Positions 8,431-17,719 of a stretch of 64,000 nucleotides of DNA are shown piece after piece. Where the stretch lies: positions 1-64,000 of the forward strand of contig CAZEXK010000006.1 in NCBI GenBank assembly GCA_964516815.1, read 5' to 3'. The stretch's first letter is position 1; every line of letters starts with the position of its first letter. This DNA comes from CAIJNA01 sp964516815. Its GTDB lineage: Bacteria > Campylobacterota > Campylobacteria > Campylobacterales > Arcobacteraceae. The translations under genes and the position numbers were made by a program. Below the pieces are notes generated by a model, which did not search any database, was not told where the DNA came from, and saw nothing but the letters and a program-made list of their open reading frames with translations.

Positions 8431-10758
8431 ATGAGCGAAGAAGTAAAAAAAGAATATGGAGCTAATAATATTAAGGTTCTTAAAGGACTTGAAGCTGTAA
8501 GAAAAAGACCAGGAATGTATATCGGTGATACAAATGAAAATGGTTTACATCATATGGTATATGAAGTAGTTGATAATTCTATTGATGAAGCAATGGCTGG
8601 ATTTTGTGATTTAATAACTGTTACAATTACAAAAGAAAATGCAATTATTGTAAGTGATAATGCAAGAGGTATTCCTGTTGCTATACATCCTACTGAAAAT
8701 ATAAGTGCAGCTACAGTAGCACTTACAGTATTACATGCGGGTGGTAAGTTTGATAAAGATACTTATAAAGTATCAGGGGGTTTACATGGTGTTGGTGTAT
8801 CTGTTGTAAATGCATTATCGAGTAATTTAAAAATGACAATTTACAAAGAAGGTTCAATACATTATCAAGAGTTTTCAGAAGGTAAGTATGAAAAAGAATT
8901 AGAAATTATAGGAACTACAAAAAAAAGAGGTACAACTATTGAATTTCAACCAGATACATCTATATTTGAAGTTAGTGAATATTCATTTGACACATTATCA
9001 AAAAGATTCAGAGAAGTTGCATATTTAAATCCATTTATAACAATTGTATTAGAAGATCAAAGAGATGGAAAAAAAGAAGAATATCATTTTGAAGGTGGAA
9101 TAAAACAATTTGTAGAAGACTTAAATACATCAACACCAATGACAGATGCGATGTCATTTTCAGCATCTGAAGATGATGTAGAAGTAGAAATAGCATTAAT
9201 GTATAATTCAACATATACAGAAAAAACACAATCATTTGTAAATAATATTAGAACTAATGATGGTGGTACTCATGAAGCAGGATTTAAAGCAGGATTAACA
9301 AGATCTATTTCAAAATACTTAAAAGAAAATGCAAATGCAAGAGATAAAGATGCAAAATTAACAGGAGATGATGTAAGAGAAGGTTTAGTTGCAGTAATTT
9401 CTGTAAAAATTCCAGAACCACAATTTGAAGGTCAAACAAAAGGTAAATTAGGTTCTTCTTATGTAAAACCAATTTGTCAAAAACTTACAAATGAAATGTT
9501 AAGTAAATATCTTGAAGAAAATCCACAACAAGCTAAAGCTGTAATGGAAAAAGCATTAATGGCTGCTCGTGGTAGAGAAGCAGCTAAAAAAGCAAGAGAT
9601 TTAACTAGAAAAATAGAAACAAATTCTTTTGGTACATTACCAGGAAAATTAGCAAATTGTCAAAGTAAAGATCCTGAAATAACAGAGCTATATTTAGTCG
9701 AAGGGGATAGTGCTGGAGGATCTGCAAAACAAGGTAGAGATAGAGTATATCAAGCAATATTACCACTAAAGGGTAAAATATTAAATGTAGAAAAATCAAG
9801 ATTAGATAAAATTTTAAGATCAGAAGAAATTAAAAATATTATTACAGCACTTGGTTGTGGAATTGGAGAAGATTTTGATATTACTAAAGTTAGATACCAA
9901 AAGATAATTATTATGACAGATGCTGATGTTGATGGAAGTCATATTCAAACTTTATTATTAACATTTTTCTTTAGATTTTTAAAGCCAGTTATAGAAGCTG
10001 GTTATTTATACTTAGCACAACCACCATTGTATTTATATAGAAAAGGTAAAAATGAAACTTATTTAAAAGATGATTCAGCATTATCAAACTTTTTAATTGA
10101 AAATGGTTTAAGTAACTTTGAATTTGAAGGTATGGGATATAACGATTTACTTGATATGTTTAAAATTGTATCTTTATATAGAACTATGCTTGTAAATTTA
10201 GAAAAAAGATATTCTTTAATTGAAGTTATTAAACATATTATTGAACATGATGAATTAGTTGGACTTACTAATGATGAATTATTCTTAAAACTAGAAGAAT
10301 TTATAAACTCTAAATCATACAATATTTTAAATAAAACAGTAAATGAAGAACAAATTCATATCTTTGTACAAACTAAAAATGGTCTAGAAGAATTATTAAT
10401 TGATGATGAATTATTCTCTTCTCCTTATTTTGCAGAATCAACATATTTATTTAAAAAAATAAATGAAAGAGATTTGACATTATTTAATAATAAAGATTTA
10501 ATTGAAGTATTAGAAGAAATTGAAGCTAGTGCTAAAAAAGGTGCTTATATACAAAGGTATAAAGGTTTAGGTGAAATGAATCCTGAACAACTTTGGGAAA
10601 CTACAATGACTCCAGATGAAAGAAGACTTATTAGAATTAAAATTGATGATGCAGAACAAGCTTCTGATACATTTACTTTGTTTATGGGTGATGAAGTGGA
10701 ACCTCGAAGAAAGTATATAGAAGACCATGCCAAAGATGTTGAGCATTTGGATGTATAA
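8431..10758 (+). CDS. gyrB: DNA gyrase subunit B
   Basis: GyrB is the ATPase half of DNA gyrase, which adds negative supercoils together with GyrA. The 775-residue protein has the GHKL ATP-binding fold (RPGMYIGD, DNSIDEA, GGLHGVGVSVVNALS), a transducer domain, and the TOPRIM metal site (EGDSAGG at about 424, DADVDGSH at about 498). It ends with the conserved QRYKGLGEMNPEQLWETTM region. The length is close to other Campylobacterota GyrB proteins. It follows dnaN by 12 bases and precedes queF by 12 bases. Confidence 0.97.
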   Translation: MSEEVKKEYGANNIKVLKGLEAVRKRPGMYIGDTNENGLHHMVYEVVDNSIDEAMAGFCDLITVTITKENAIIVSDNARGIPVAIHPTENISAATVALTVLHAGGKFDKDTYKVSGGLHGVGVSVVNALSSNLKMTIYKEGSIHYQEFSEGKYEKELEIIGTTKKRGTTIEFQPDTSIFEVSEYSFDTLSKRFREVAYLNPFITIVLEDQRDGKKEEYHFEGGIKQFVEDLNTSTPMTDAMSFSASEDDVEVEIALMYNSTYTEKTQSFVNNIRTNDGGTHEAGFKAGLTRSISKYLKENANARDKDAKLTGDDVREGLVAVISVKIPEPQFEGQTKGKLGSSYVKPICQKLTNEMLSKYLEENPQQAKAVMEKALMAARGREAAKKARDLTRKIETNSFGTLPGKLANCQSKDPEITELYLVEGDSAGGSAKQGRDRVYQAILPLKGKILNVEKSRLDKILRSEEIKNIITALGCGIGEDFDITKVRYQKIIIMTDADVDGSHIQTLLLTFFFRFLKPVIEAGYLYLAQPPLYLYRKGKNETYLKDDSALSNFLIENGLSNFEFEGMGYNDLLDMFKIVSLYRTMLVNLEKRYSLIEVIKHIIEHDELVGLTNDELFLKLEEFINSKSYNILNKTVNEEQIHIFVQTKNGLEELLIDDELFSSPYFAESTYLFKKINERDLTLFNNKDLIEVLEEIEASAKKGAYIQRYKGLGEMNPEQLWETTMTPDERRLIRIKIDDAEQASDTFTLFMGDEVEPRRKYIEDHAKDVEHLDV

Positions 10759-10770
10759 AAAGGATAATAA

Positions 10771-11151
10771 TTGAAATATGGACAAAAAGAAATTGAAGAC
10801 TTTGACATTAATGATAAAAGTAATTATTGGCCAAATGAACATGAAAAAAATTATAATATAGATATAGAATTACCAGAATTTATGTGTCTATGCCCTAGAA
10901 GTGGCTATCCAGATTTTGCTTGCATTAAATTATCTTATGTACCAAATAAAAAAGTTATTGAATTAAAGGCCTTAAAATTGTATATCAATACATTTATGAA
11001 CAGGCATGTTTCTCATGAAAATTGTGTAAATGAAATATACGATACCTTAAGTATAAACTTAAAAGCAAAATCTATCAAAATAGTTGCAAATTTTAATCCA
11101 AGAGGAAATGTACACACAGTTATAAGTATAAATAGCCAAGATAATAATTAA
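10771..11151 (+). CDS. queF: NADPH-dependent 7-cyano-7-deazaguanine reductase QueF
   Basis: QueF reduces preQ0 to preQ1 in queuosine biosynthesis for tRNA wobble positions. The 126-residue unimodular form carries the catalytic region FMCLCPRSGYPDFA (about residues 32-45), where the second Cys and the Asp are the expected nucleophile and acid. The closing FNPRGNVHT motif is intact. The SGYPD variant in place of TGQPD is what I recall for Campylobacter relatives. Translation starts at a TTG preceded by AAAAAGGA at good spacing. It closes the dnaN-gyrB-queF cluster. Confidence 0.95.
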   Translation: MKYGQKEIEDFDINDKSNYWPNEHEKNYNIDIELPEFMCLCPRSGYPDFACIKLSYVPNKKVIELKALKLYINTFMNRHVSHENCVNEIYDTLSINLKAKSIKIVANFNPRGNVHTVISINSQDNN

Positions 11152-11158
11152 TTAATAC

Positions 11159-11752
11159 ATGTTAGTATCTACAGCAAGAGCCTCAGAGATTTTAGGTATT
11201 TCAGTTCAAGGTGTACATTATAGAATAAAAAAAGGACTTTTAAAATCCCAAAAACAAGATGGTAGAGTCTTTGTATATTTAGATAAAAACCTAAAACCTA
11301 AGAATAAAACAAATGAAAACACACAAGAAAATACACATGCATTATTAAATGCTAAAGAAGAACAAATAAATTTATTAAAAGAATCAATTGTTTGGATGAA
11401 AGAGCAATACTCTAGTGAAATAAATAGACTAGAATCAAATCAAGATAAAATCATAGATGTTTTTAAAAGTGAAATACTCTTACTTCAACAAGCATACAAT
11501 GAAATGCAAAGTATACTTAAAATAGATAATTCAGCAAAAAATAATGATATAAAAGAAATAAATATTGATGAAGATATTAAATTTATGGATATAAAAGATT
11601 TTTTTAAATTTATGATGAGAAATGGTAAAACAAGTAGTCAAATTAAAATAATATTATTAGAACAAATTAAAAAAAGTGATAAAAGATTTATTTATAAAAA
11701 AGAAACAAAAGAAATTATAATATTTAAAAGTGATTTTATAGACTTAATTTAA
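11159..11752 (+). CDS. Helix-turn-helix protein with coiled-coil middle, unknown function
   Basis: Residues about 3-40 (STARASEILGISVQGVHYRI and following) look like an excisionase/MerR-type winged helix-turn-helix, with a basic wing and a YLDKN end. A long charged coiled coil follows (about 60-125). The C-terminal 60 residues, with an EIIIFKSDFIDL end, could be a second small winged fold. It begins seven bases after queF with no clear ribosome site, suggesting coupling to queF translation. Its place beside the origin genes and its coiled coil would suit a chromosome-associated DNA-binding protein, but that is speculation. Confidence 0.7.
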   Translation: MLVSTARASEILGISVQGVHYRIKKGLLKSQKQDGRVFVYLDKNLKPKNKTNENTQENTHALLNAKEEQINLLKESIVWMKEQYSSEINRLESNQDKIIDVFKSEILLLQQAYNEMQSILKIDNSAKNNDIKEINIDEDIKFMDIKDFFKFMMRNGKTSSQIKIILLEQIKKSDKRFIYKKETKEIIIFKSDFIDLI

Positions 11753-11799
11753 AGTTGGTAAAGTAATTTTATGAATATTTTGCCAATACATAATCCAAG

Positions 11800-11899
11800 N
11801 NNNNNNNNNNNNNNNNNNNNNNNNNNNNNNNNNNNNNNNNNNNNNNNNNNNNNNNNNNNNNNNNNNNNNNNNNNNNNNNNNNNNNNNNNNNNNNNNNNN
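11800..11899. other. Assembly gap (100 N)
   Basis: Exactly 100 unknown bases, which reads as a scaffolding placeholder rather than a measured length. It interrupts a minus-strand membrane-protein gene. The flanks (ATAATCCAAG and CAAGCCCAAA) show no shared repeat. Confidence 0.95.
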
Positions 11900-12089
11900 C
11901 AAGCCCAAAAGACATACAATACGTCCATGCCCATAAATTTGAATATTTTGTCGATAGTTTTTTTATTAAATTATTTTGCGAAAATATAAATAGTACCAAT
12001 GGAAATAAATATACCATATATAAAACTAATGAAATAATAATAAGTCCAAGATTACTTAATAAGAAGGATGAAGATTCTTGTAATGGCAT
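11900..12089 (-). CDS. Partial small membrane protein, C-terminus lost in gap
   Basis: A minus-strand gene starts at the ATG at 12089 with an AAGGT site seven bases before it and reads 63 residues before entering the gap. The N-terminal half holds a strong hydrophobic span (about residues 12-38), then a basic stretch and an aromatic WAWTYC segment, so it is an inner-membrane protein. On the other side of the gap two minus-strand frames could be its tail: one ends at 11749 with a hydrophobic GKIFIKLLYQL, the other at 11769. The gap length is unknown, so the frame cannot be decided. The family is not recognised. Confidence 0.5.
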
Positions 12090-12204
12090 TCATTTACCTT
12101 GAATATTTAGTATAAAAAGTATATCTAATAATTTTAATAAACAAATTTATAAGTAATATTACAGTATCCTGATTTTAGAATAATATACACAAAATAGGGT
12201 ATAA

Positions 12205-13173
12205 ATGTTAATAGACAAACATGGAAGAAAAGTAAATTATCTTAGAGTATCAGTAACTGAAAGATGTAACTTTAGATGTCAATATTGTATGCCGGAGAAA
12301 CCATTTTCATGGGTGCCAAAAGAAAATCTTTTATCATATGAGGATTTATTTGAATTTATTAAAGTTGGTATTGATAAGGGTATTGATAAGATTAGAATAA
12401 CTGGTGGTGAACCTTTATTACGAAAAGGACTTGATGAATTCATAAAAATGATTGCACAGTATAAGGCAGGCATTGACTTAGCATTGACAACTAATGGTTT
12501 TTTATTAAAAGATACTGCACAAGCGTTAAAAGATGCAGGACTTAAAAGAATCAACATCTCGCTAGATTCATTAAAACCAGAAGTAGCACATCATATGGCA
12601 AAAAAAGATGTATTAAAAACAGTTATTGAGGGAATTGACTTTGCTAATAGCATTGGATTAAAAATTAAAATAAATACCGTCTTAATAAGAGGAATAAATG
12701 ATGATGAAATAATAGACCTGCTTGAATATTGTAAAAAAAGAGATTATCGTATTAGATTTATAGAATATATGGAAAATATACATGCAAATGAATTAAAAGG
12801 AATTAACACAAAAGAAATACAAGAGATTATTTCTAAAAAATATTCTTTTAAGCATGTTATTTCTGAAGACTTATCATCTCCTACAACAAATTATCAACTA
12901 AGTGATGGTTATATTTTTGGTATAATCGAACCACATAAAGATGACTTTTGTAAATCATGTAATCGTATAAGACTTACAGCTGAAGGTTTATTGATACCTT
13001 GTTTATATTTTGAAGATGCATTGAGCATTAAAGATGCTATTAAAAATAAAGATATTAAAAAAGCAGCATCAATTTTGCAAGAAGTATTGGATAATAAACC
13101 AGAAAAAAATAAATGGAATGATGCAAATAATGATGAAATATCATCAAGAGCATTTTATGAAACAGGAGGCTAA
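12205..13173 (+). CDS. moaA: GTP 3',8-cyclase MoaA (molybdenum cofactor biosynthesis)
   Basis: MoaA is a radical-SAM enzyme that, with MoaC, turns GTP into cyclic pyranopterin monophosphate, the first step of molybdopterin synthesis. The 322-residue protein has the SAM cluster motif CNFRCQYC (about 22-29), TGGEPLLR, and the C-terminal cluster cysteines in CKSCNRIRLTAEG and PCL. It ends in the obligatory Gly-Gly. No other moa or moe genes are nearby. Its last two glycine codons double as the ribosome binding site of gpsA, which begins one base after the moaA stop. Confidence 0.95.
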   Translation: MLIDKHGRKVNYLRVSVTERCNFRCQYCMPEKPFSWVPKENLLSYEDLFEFIKVGIDKGIDKIRITGGEPLLRKGLDEFIKMIAQYKAGIDLALTTNGFLLKDTAQALKDAGLKRINISLDSLKPEVAHHMAKKDVLKTVIEGIDFANSIGLKIKINTVLIRGINDDEIIDLLEYCKKRDYRIRFIEYMENIHANELKGINTKEIQEIISKKYSFKHVISEDLSSPTTNYQLSDGYIFGIIEPHKDDFCKSCNRIRLTAEGLLIPCLYFEDALSIKDAIKNKDIKKAASILQEVLDNKPEKNKWNDANNDEISSRAFYETGG

Positions 13174-13174
13174 A

Positions 13175-14068
13175 ATGAATACTATTGCAGTTATAGGTGC
13201 TGGTAAATGGGGACAAGCATTACATTTTGCTCTAAGTGTTAACAATGAAGTATTAATAACATCAAGAACTAAAAAAAAAATTAAAAACTTCGTTAGTTTA
13301 AATGAAGCATTAAATTGTAATTTTTTGATAATTGCTATACCTGCACAAAATATAAGATTGTGGTTGAAAGATAACTTTATATACAAAAACCAAAAAGTAT
13401 TAGTTGCAGCAAAAGGAATAGAAGCAAATACAGGTTCATTTCTAAAAGAAATATATGAGCAGTATGTGCCAAGTGAAAACTTAGGATTTATTTCTGGACC
13501 ATCATTTGCAAGTGAAGTTATTCAAAGTTTACCAACGGCTTTGGTTTTAAATAGTAGTTCAAAAGATTTTTATGATGAGTTTTATAAATATTTTCCAAAA
13601 TTTATTAAAACATACTATTCAAATGATATTATAGGTGCTGAAGTTGCAGGTGCTTATAAAAATGTTATTGCTATTGCTTCTGGAATTTGTACAGGTTTAC
13701 ATCTTGGAAATAATGCCAGTGCATCATTGATATCTAGAGGCTTAGTAGAAATGCAAAGGTTTTCACAATATTTTGGAGAGACTAAAAATGAAACATTTAC
13801 TGGTTTAAGTGGAGCTGGAGATTTATTTCTAACGGCAACATCTGAAATGAGTAGAAACTTTAGAGTAGGTTTGGGAATAGCAAAAAATAAATCTTTAGAT
13901 GATATTTTAAATGAATTAGGCGAAGTAGCTGAAGGTGTAAAAACATCTCAAGCTATAAATATGCTATCAAATAAACATAATATTTATACTCCAATTGCAA
14001 AAGAAGTTGGACTAATGCTTGATGGAAAAAATCCAAAACAAAGTCTAATTGATTTACTAAAAAGTTAA
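13175..14068 (+). CDS. gpsA: Glycerol-3-phosphate dehydrogenase [NAD(P)+]
   Basis: GpsA reduces dihydroxyacetone phosphate to sn-glycerol 3-phosphate for phospholipid synthesis in the cytoplasm. The 297-residue protein begins with the nucleotide-binding GAGKWGQAL loop, has GPSFA and the catalytic-Lys region EVAGAYKNVIAIASG, and the C-terminal AEGVKT segment. The open frame extends 47 codons upstream inside moaA, but the ATG at 13175 has GGAGG five to nine bases before it and matches the family start, so it is used. It is translationally linked to moaA and converges on the DUF1501 gene. Confidence 0.95.
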   Translation: MNTIAVIGAGKWGQALHFALSVNNEVLITSRTKKKIKNFVSLNEALNCNFLIIAIPAQNIRLWLKDNFIYKNQKVLVAAKGIEANTGSFLKEIYEQYVPSENLGFISGPSFASEVIQSLPTALVLNSSSKDFYDEFYKYFPKFIKTYYSNDIIGAEVAGAYKNVIAIASGICTGLHLGNNASASLISRGLVEMQRFSQYFGETKNETFTGLSGAGDLFLTATSEMSRNFRVGLGIAKNKSLDDILNELGEVAEGVKTSQAINMLSNKHNIYTPIAKEVGLMLDGKNPKQSLIDLLKS

Positions 14069-14087
14069 ATGTATTAGCTAACTTTTT
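14059..14087 (+). terminator. Probable intrinsic terminator overlapping the gpsA stop
   Basis: A 9-base-pair stem (14059-14067 with 14079-14087), an 11-base loop and a run of eight T (14083-14090) overlap the end of gpsA. The complementary A run makes it possibly bidirectional for the convergent DUF1501 gene. Confidence 0.5.
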
Positions 14088-15189
14088 TTTGAAAACTATT
14101 TGATATTACAAATTCATACATTTCTTTGAAGTGTGTTGTGTATTTTAAATCATAATTATCATCTAAGTTATTTAAAGATGGATATTTACCTTTTAATCCA
14201 CCTTGTATATTTCCTCCTAAGACAAATTGTACTGAAGCAGTACCATGATCTGTACCCTTACTTGAATTTATCTTCACTCTTCTTCCAAATTCACTATATG
14301 TCATTATAATTGTATTTTCCCATTCTCCACTATGCAGTAAGTTTTTTCTGATTAAATTTAAATTAGTAGATAAGTTATGCAGTAACTTTTCATGTGCTTT
14401 TAGTTGATACTGATGTGTATCAAAACTACCTAGACTCAATTTATAAAAACCTATATTTGCATTTGCATTAATTAATTTACATAATAATTCTGATTGTTTT
14501 GCAAAATTGTTTTTTTTGAAAGGAAATTTTAATTCCTTAGCATTTTTTAATTTTTTGGATAAAGATTTAGATCCATCTTTTATTTGATTTTGAATTTTTA
14601 ATATATGTCCCAAGGCATTATTTTTATAACTTTTATTGTAATTTTTAGCTCCAAATTTTTTAGCTTGTTTTAAGAACTTACTTATATTACTAATTTTAAT
14701 TACAGAATCTGACGCTGTTAAAGGTCCATATCCACCACTTAATACTACAGCATTTTTATTTTGAGTTGAAGGAAAATTTACATTTTCAATCCAACCAGTA
14801 TCTAAATATTCATGATGTTTTGATGCAGTATTCCATATTTCAATTGATCTAAAATGAGATCTATTTGCATTTTCATAACCCAATCCTTGAAATATACAAA
14901 GTTCTTTTTTATCATATATATTTTTTAGATCTTTAAGAGCAGGATGAAATGCAATGTCTTCATTTATTTTAAGAACTTTGTTTTTAGATATAGCTATATT
15001 CTTTCTATACTTATAGTATAAAGGATCATTATAAGGAATTATAGTATTTAGTCCGTCGTTTCCACCTTTTAACTCTATGAGTATTATATGCTTATTTTTA
15101 TTTACTTCATTTAATTTTTTTGCAAAAATACTAAAGGGATAAGATATGGAACTTAATGTTACAAGCTTTAATAAGGTTCTTCTTTTCAT
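14074..15189 (-). CDS. Tat-exported DUF1501 family protein
   Basis: The 371-residue protein starts with a twin-arginine-like signal (MKRRTLLKLVTLSSI) and continues with the DUF1501 core, related to the alkaline phosphatase/sulfatase superfamily: ELKGGNDGLNTIIPY near residue 38, later YSEFGRRVKIN and GTDHGTASVQFVLGG. DUF1501 proteins are exported, their biochemical role is not established, and they are nearly always encoded beside a DUF1800 protein, as here (five bases downstream of it). The metal-binding Asp/His pattern in GTDHG is intact. Expected to fold in the cytoplasm and act in the periplasm or at the surface. Confidence 0.85.
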   Translation of the reverse strand: MKRRTLLKLVTLSSISYPFSIFAKKLNEVNKNKHIILIELKGGNDGLNTIIPYNDPLYYKYRKNIAISKNKVLKINEDIAFHPALKDLKNIYDKKELCIFQGLGYENANRSHFRSIEIWNTASKHHEYLDTGWIENVNFPSTQNKNAVVLSGGYGPLTASDSVIKISNISKFLKQAKKFGAKNYNKSYKNNALGHILKIQNQIKDGSKSLSKKLKNAKELKFPFKKNNFAKQSELLCKLINANANIGFYKLSLGSFDTHQYQLKAHEKLLHNLSTNLNLIRKNLLHSGEWENTIIMTYSEFGRRVKINSSKGTDHGTASVQFVLGGNIQGGLKGKYPSLNNLDDNYDLKYTTHFKEMYEFVISNSFQKKVS

Positions 15190-15193
15190 AAAA

Positions 15194-16513
15194 TTACTTT
15201 AATTGGTATACCGGACTTTGCAGTATTTTGTTTAAATACTTTATTTTACTTTTATGGGGACGAATAACAGTTGTCATAGCTAAAAAATCATCACTTAAAG
15301 TATCATAATCAAGCAGAGCATAATCTATTTTATCACTTCTAATTAATTTTTGTAAAAAATCTTTTCTATGTAAAAATGTACTTGAATCAATCCAAGCTTT
15401 ACCTTGTGTCCAACCTTTTACATTTGGTGGAGCAAAAAGTTCTTGATTCATTTTTTTGGTATAAAATAAGGCTTGTTGTTTATTAAACTCAGTATAATTA
15501 AGACTTCTTAATGTTCCAACAACTAACTCAATTGGCGATTTTATCATATCAGATGCATTGTTTTTACTTAAAAAATGTTTAGAAGTTAACATTTCATAAA
15601 GCAGTGGTTTTAGCTCGTAATTATCTTCTTTAAATATTTTTGCAAGTCTTAATATTTCATCTTTATCACTTGTATAACTTACAAATTCCTTATACAATTT
15701 TGTTACTATATAAACAGATGTTTGTTTTTGTTGTAAAATTATATCTATCATATCATCTGCATCTAAATATCCACTTGTATTAAAAAATGTTTTTCCACTA
15801 CTATCGTGAAATCTTTTTTTAAATTTGAATTCAAAGTTTTTATCAATTGAATATCCACTCAAACCTCTTGCTAGTTCTTTTACATCATATTCATTATAAT
15901 TACCTTCGCCCATAGTAAATAGTTCTAAAAGCTCCCTAGATAAGTTTTCATTTGGATGTGATTTTTTATTGTACTTATTGTCAAGATATATTATCATTGC
16001 AGGATCTTTTATTATATCATGTAGTAAGGATCTAAAGTTACCTAAGGCATGTTTTCTAAAAAGTTGATTTTGATTGTACATTAACTTTGCTTGTTTGACT
16101 TTCTTATAAGAACTAGTAAAATGATTATGCCAAAATAAGGTCATTTTTTCTCTCAAAGGATCTTTTGTAGTTATCATTTTTTCTAACCACCATTTTTGCA
16201 ATAGCTTATTTTCTTGTTTTCGATTCTTTCTATATGCTTTTTTTTCATTTATGTGAAATTTTTTGCCTATTTTTTTAGGCAATACTTTTAAGGTATCAAA
16301 ATGATTTTCCTTAAGAGGTAATTGTTTTTCATTTAATATTTGTTTTACATAAGTAGAGTATTTTTTAGTTTTAACACAGTTATTTAACTCTTTCTTTTCA
16401 AGTGAAAAACTAGTTCTTAAAAGAAGATGTTTACAATTTTGTTGGATACTAGCGAAAGTATTTTGAGATAGTACAACTGATATAAAAATTATTTGAATAA
16501 GTGTATTTTTCAT
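15194..16513 (-). CDS. DUF1800 family exported protein
   Basis: The 439-residue protein has a Sec signal peptide (first 21 residues, ending in TFA) and the DUF1800 hallmarks: MTLFWHNHFTSSYKKV near residue 122, NENLSRELLELFTMGEGNY near 187, ELARGLSGY, and the C-terminal FAPPNVKGWTQGKAWI. Function in the family is unknown; it is paired with the DUF1501 gene immediately downstream. A clear AAAGG site precedes the ATG. It follows the NDH-2-like gene by five bases and is presumably co-transcribed. Confidence 0.85.
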   Translation of the reverse strand: MKNTLIQIIFISVVLSQNTFASIQQNCKHLLLRTSFSLEKKELNNCVKTKKYSTYVKQILNEKQLPLKENHFDTLKVLPKKIGKKFHINEKKAYRKNRKQENKLLQKWWLEKMITTKDPLREKMTLFWHNHFTSSYKKVKQAKLMYNQNQLFRKHALGNFRSLLHDIIKDPAMIIYLDNKYNKKSHPNENLSRELLELFTMGEGNYNEYDVKELARGLSGYSIDKNFEFKFKKRFHDSSGKTFFNTSGYLDADDMIDIILQQKQTSVYIVTKLYKEFVSYTSDKDEILRLAKIFKEDNYELKPLLYEMLTSKHFLSKNNASDMIKSPIELVVGTLRSLNYTEFNKQQALFYTKKMNQELFAPPNVKGWTQGKAWIDSSTFLHRKDFLQKLIRSDKIDYALLDYDTLSDDFLAMTTVIRPHKSKIKYLNKILQSPVYQLK

Positions 16514-16518
16514 AATAT

Positions 16519-17709
16519 TTACCTTTTTTTATGTATAACTTTTGCATCATTATCAAGTTCATGCTTATATTGCCATGTTATAAAAGTTTTTAACATGTAA
16601 CCTAAGAATCCTGAAAATTTATATTTGTTAAATAATACAACAGCAGCGTTTCTATGTCCTAATGCTACTAAAACACCTTCTAGATTAACAGAAGATTCTA
16701 TTTGTTCTTTTCCTTGTAAATCAAGTTTGATATTTTTTGCTGCTATTTCTGCAGATTGTTCTGCACCATGAGCAGTAGAAGCGATTTGTTCCCCGTGTTT
16801 ATTGATTAACTGTGCAACATCACCTATGGCATATACTCTTTTATGATTTTTGATTTGCATTGTTTTTTCAACAATTATTTGACCCTTAGCACTTAATTCA
16901 CAGTTATTAAGTTCTTTAATAAAATAACTAGTAGTCACTCCTCCTGTAAATATCATAAAACTATGGTCAATTGAAGTGCCATCACTTAAAAATACTTTAT
17001 GCTTTTGTGCACTTTGTATTCTTGTATTTAATAAAACATTCACACCCATTTTCTTTAATCTAGCAAGAGATTTATTTTGTAAATAAGGATGCATACCTGG
17101 CAAGACATTTTCACCTGAGGAGATTAAATATATATTTAATTTATAATCAGCAATATGATTATATTTGACAAATTCATTAGCCTTGCTAGACATTTCTGCT
17201 GCTATTTCAACACCACTAAGTCCAGCACCACCAATTACTACATTAAAATAATTATCATCATTTTTAATATCACGACTCATTAAAGCATACATTTGTCTTG
17301 CAAATGATTGTCTAATATAAAATGCATTTTTTAATGATTTTATACCAATTGAATGTTCTTTTAGCCCTTCTACTTGTTTGGGAAAGTGTGTGTAGTTACC
17401 AGTTGATATGATAAGATAATCATAAGCTATTGTCTTTGTATCACAAATAATATATCTTTCATCAAAGTTAATATCAGTTACTTTAGCTCTTAAAAAAAAT
17501 GCATTTTCGTTGTATTCACATAATGAAGGGAGATCAACAGTAACATGAGTTATCATTGAAGTGTTTGCAATTAATGAATAAGCTTCAGTTTGTAAATATT
17601 GGTACGGCTGTATATCAATTAGTTGGATTTCAAGATTTTCTACACCTTTTAATCTTTTCATCGCTCTAATACCAGCGTATCCTCCACCAACTATAATTAA
17701 CTTTTTCAT
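16519..17709 (-). CDS. NDH-2-like FAD-dependent pyridine nucleotide-disulfide oxidoreductase
   Basis: The 396-residue protein has two Rossmann folds: GGGYAGIRA at the N-terminus for FAD and GGAGLSGVEIAAE (about 161-173) for NAD(P)H. The second FAD motif YAIGDVAQL is near 294. The order and C-terminal membrane-associating region (about 360-390) fit type II NADH:quinone oxidoreductases, non-pumping enzymes on the inner face of the membrane; sulfide:quinone oxidoreductase lacks this arrangement and its conserved cysteines. The ATG has an AAGAGG site. It lies 10 bases after the aldehyde dehydrogenase gene, so it could reoxidise NADH made there. Confidence 0.8.
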   Translation of the reverse strand: MKKLIIVGGGYAGIRAMKRLKGVENLEIQLIDIQPYQYLQTEAYSLIANTSMITHVTVDLPSLCEYNENAFFLRAKVTDINFDERYIICDTKTIAYDYLIISTGNYTHFPKQVEGLKEHSIGIKSLKNAFYIRQSFARQMYALMSRDIKNDDNYFNVVIGGAGLSGVEIAAEMSSKANEFVKYNHIADYKLNIYLISSGENVLPGMHPYLQNKSLARLKKMGVNVLLNTRIQSAQKHKVFLSDGTSIDHSFMIFTGGVTTSYFIKELNNCELSAKGQIIVEKTMQIKNHKRVYAIGDVAQLINKHGEQIASTAHGAEQSAEIAAKNIKLDLQGKEQIESSVNLEGVLVALGHRNAAVVLFNKYKFSGFLGYMLKTFITWQYKHELDNDAKVIHKKR

Positions 17710-17719
17710 AATGTACCTC

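Noticed and set aside
8061..10842. Long minus-strand open frames inside dnaN and gyrB
   Set aside because: They are antisense shadows of AT-rich coding sequence, with hydrophobic low-complexity products and no ribosome sites.
13034..13174. A 47-codon N-terminal extension of gpsA
   Set aside because: It lies wholly inside moaA in another frame; GGAGG and the family start support 13175.
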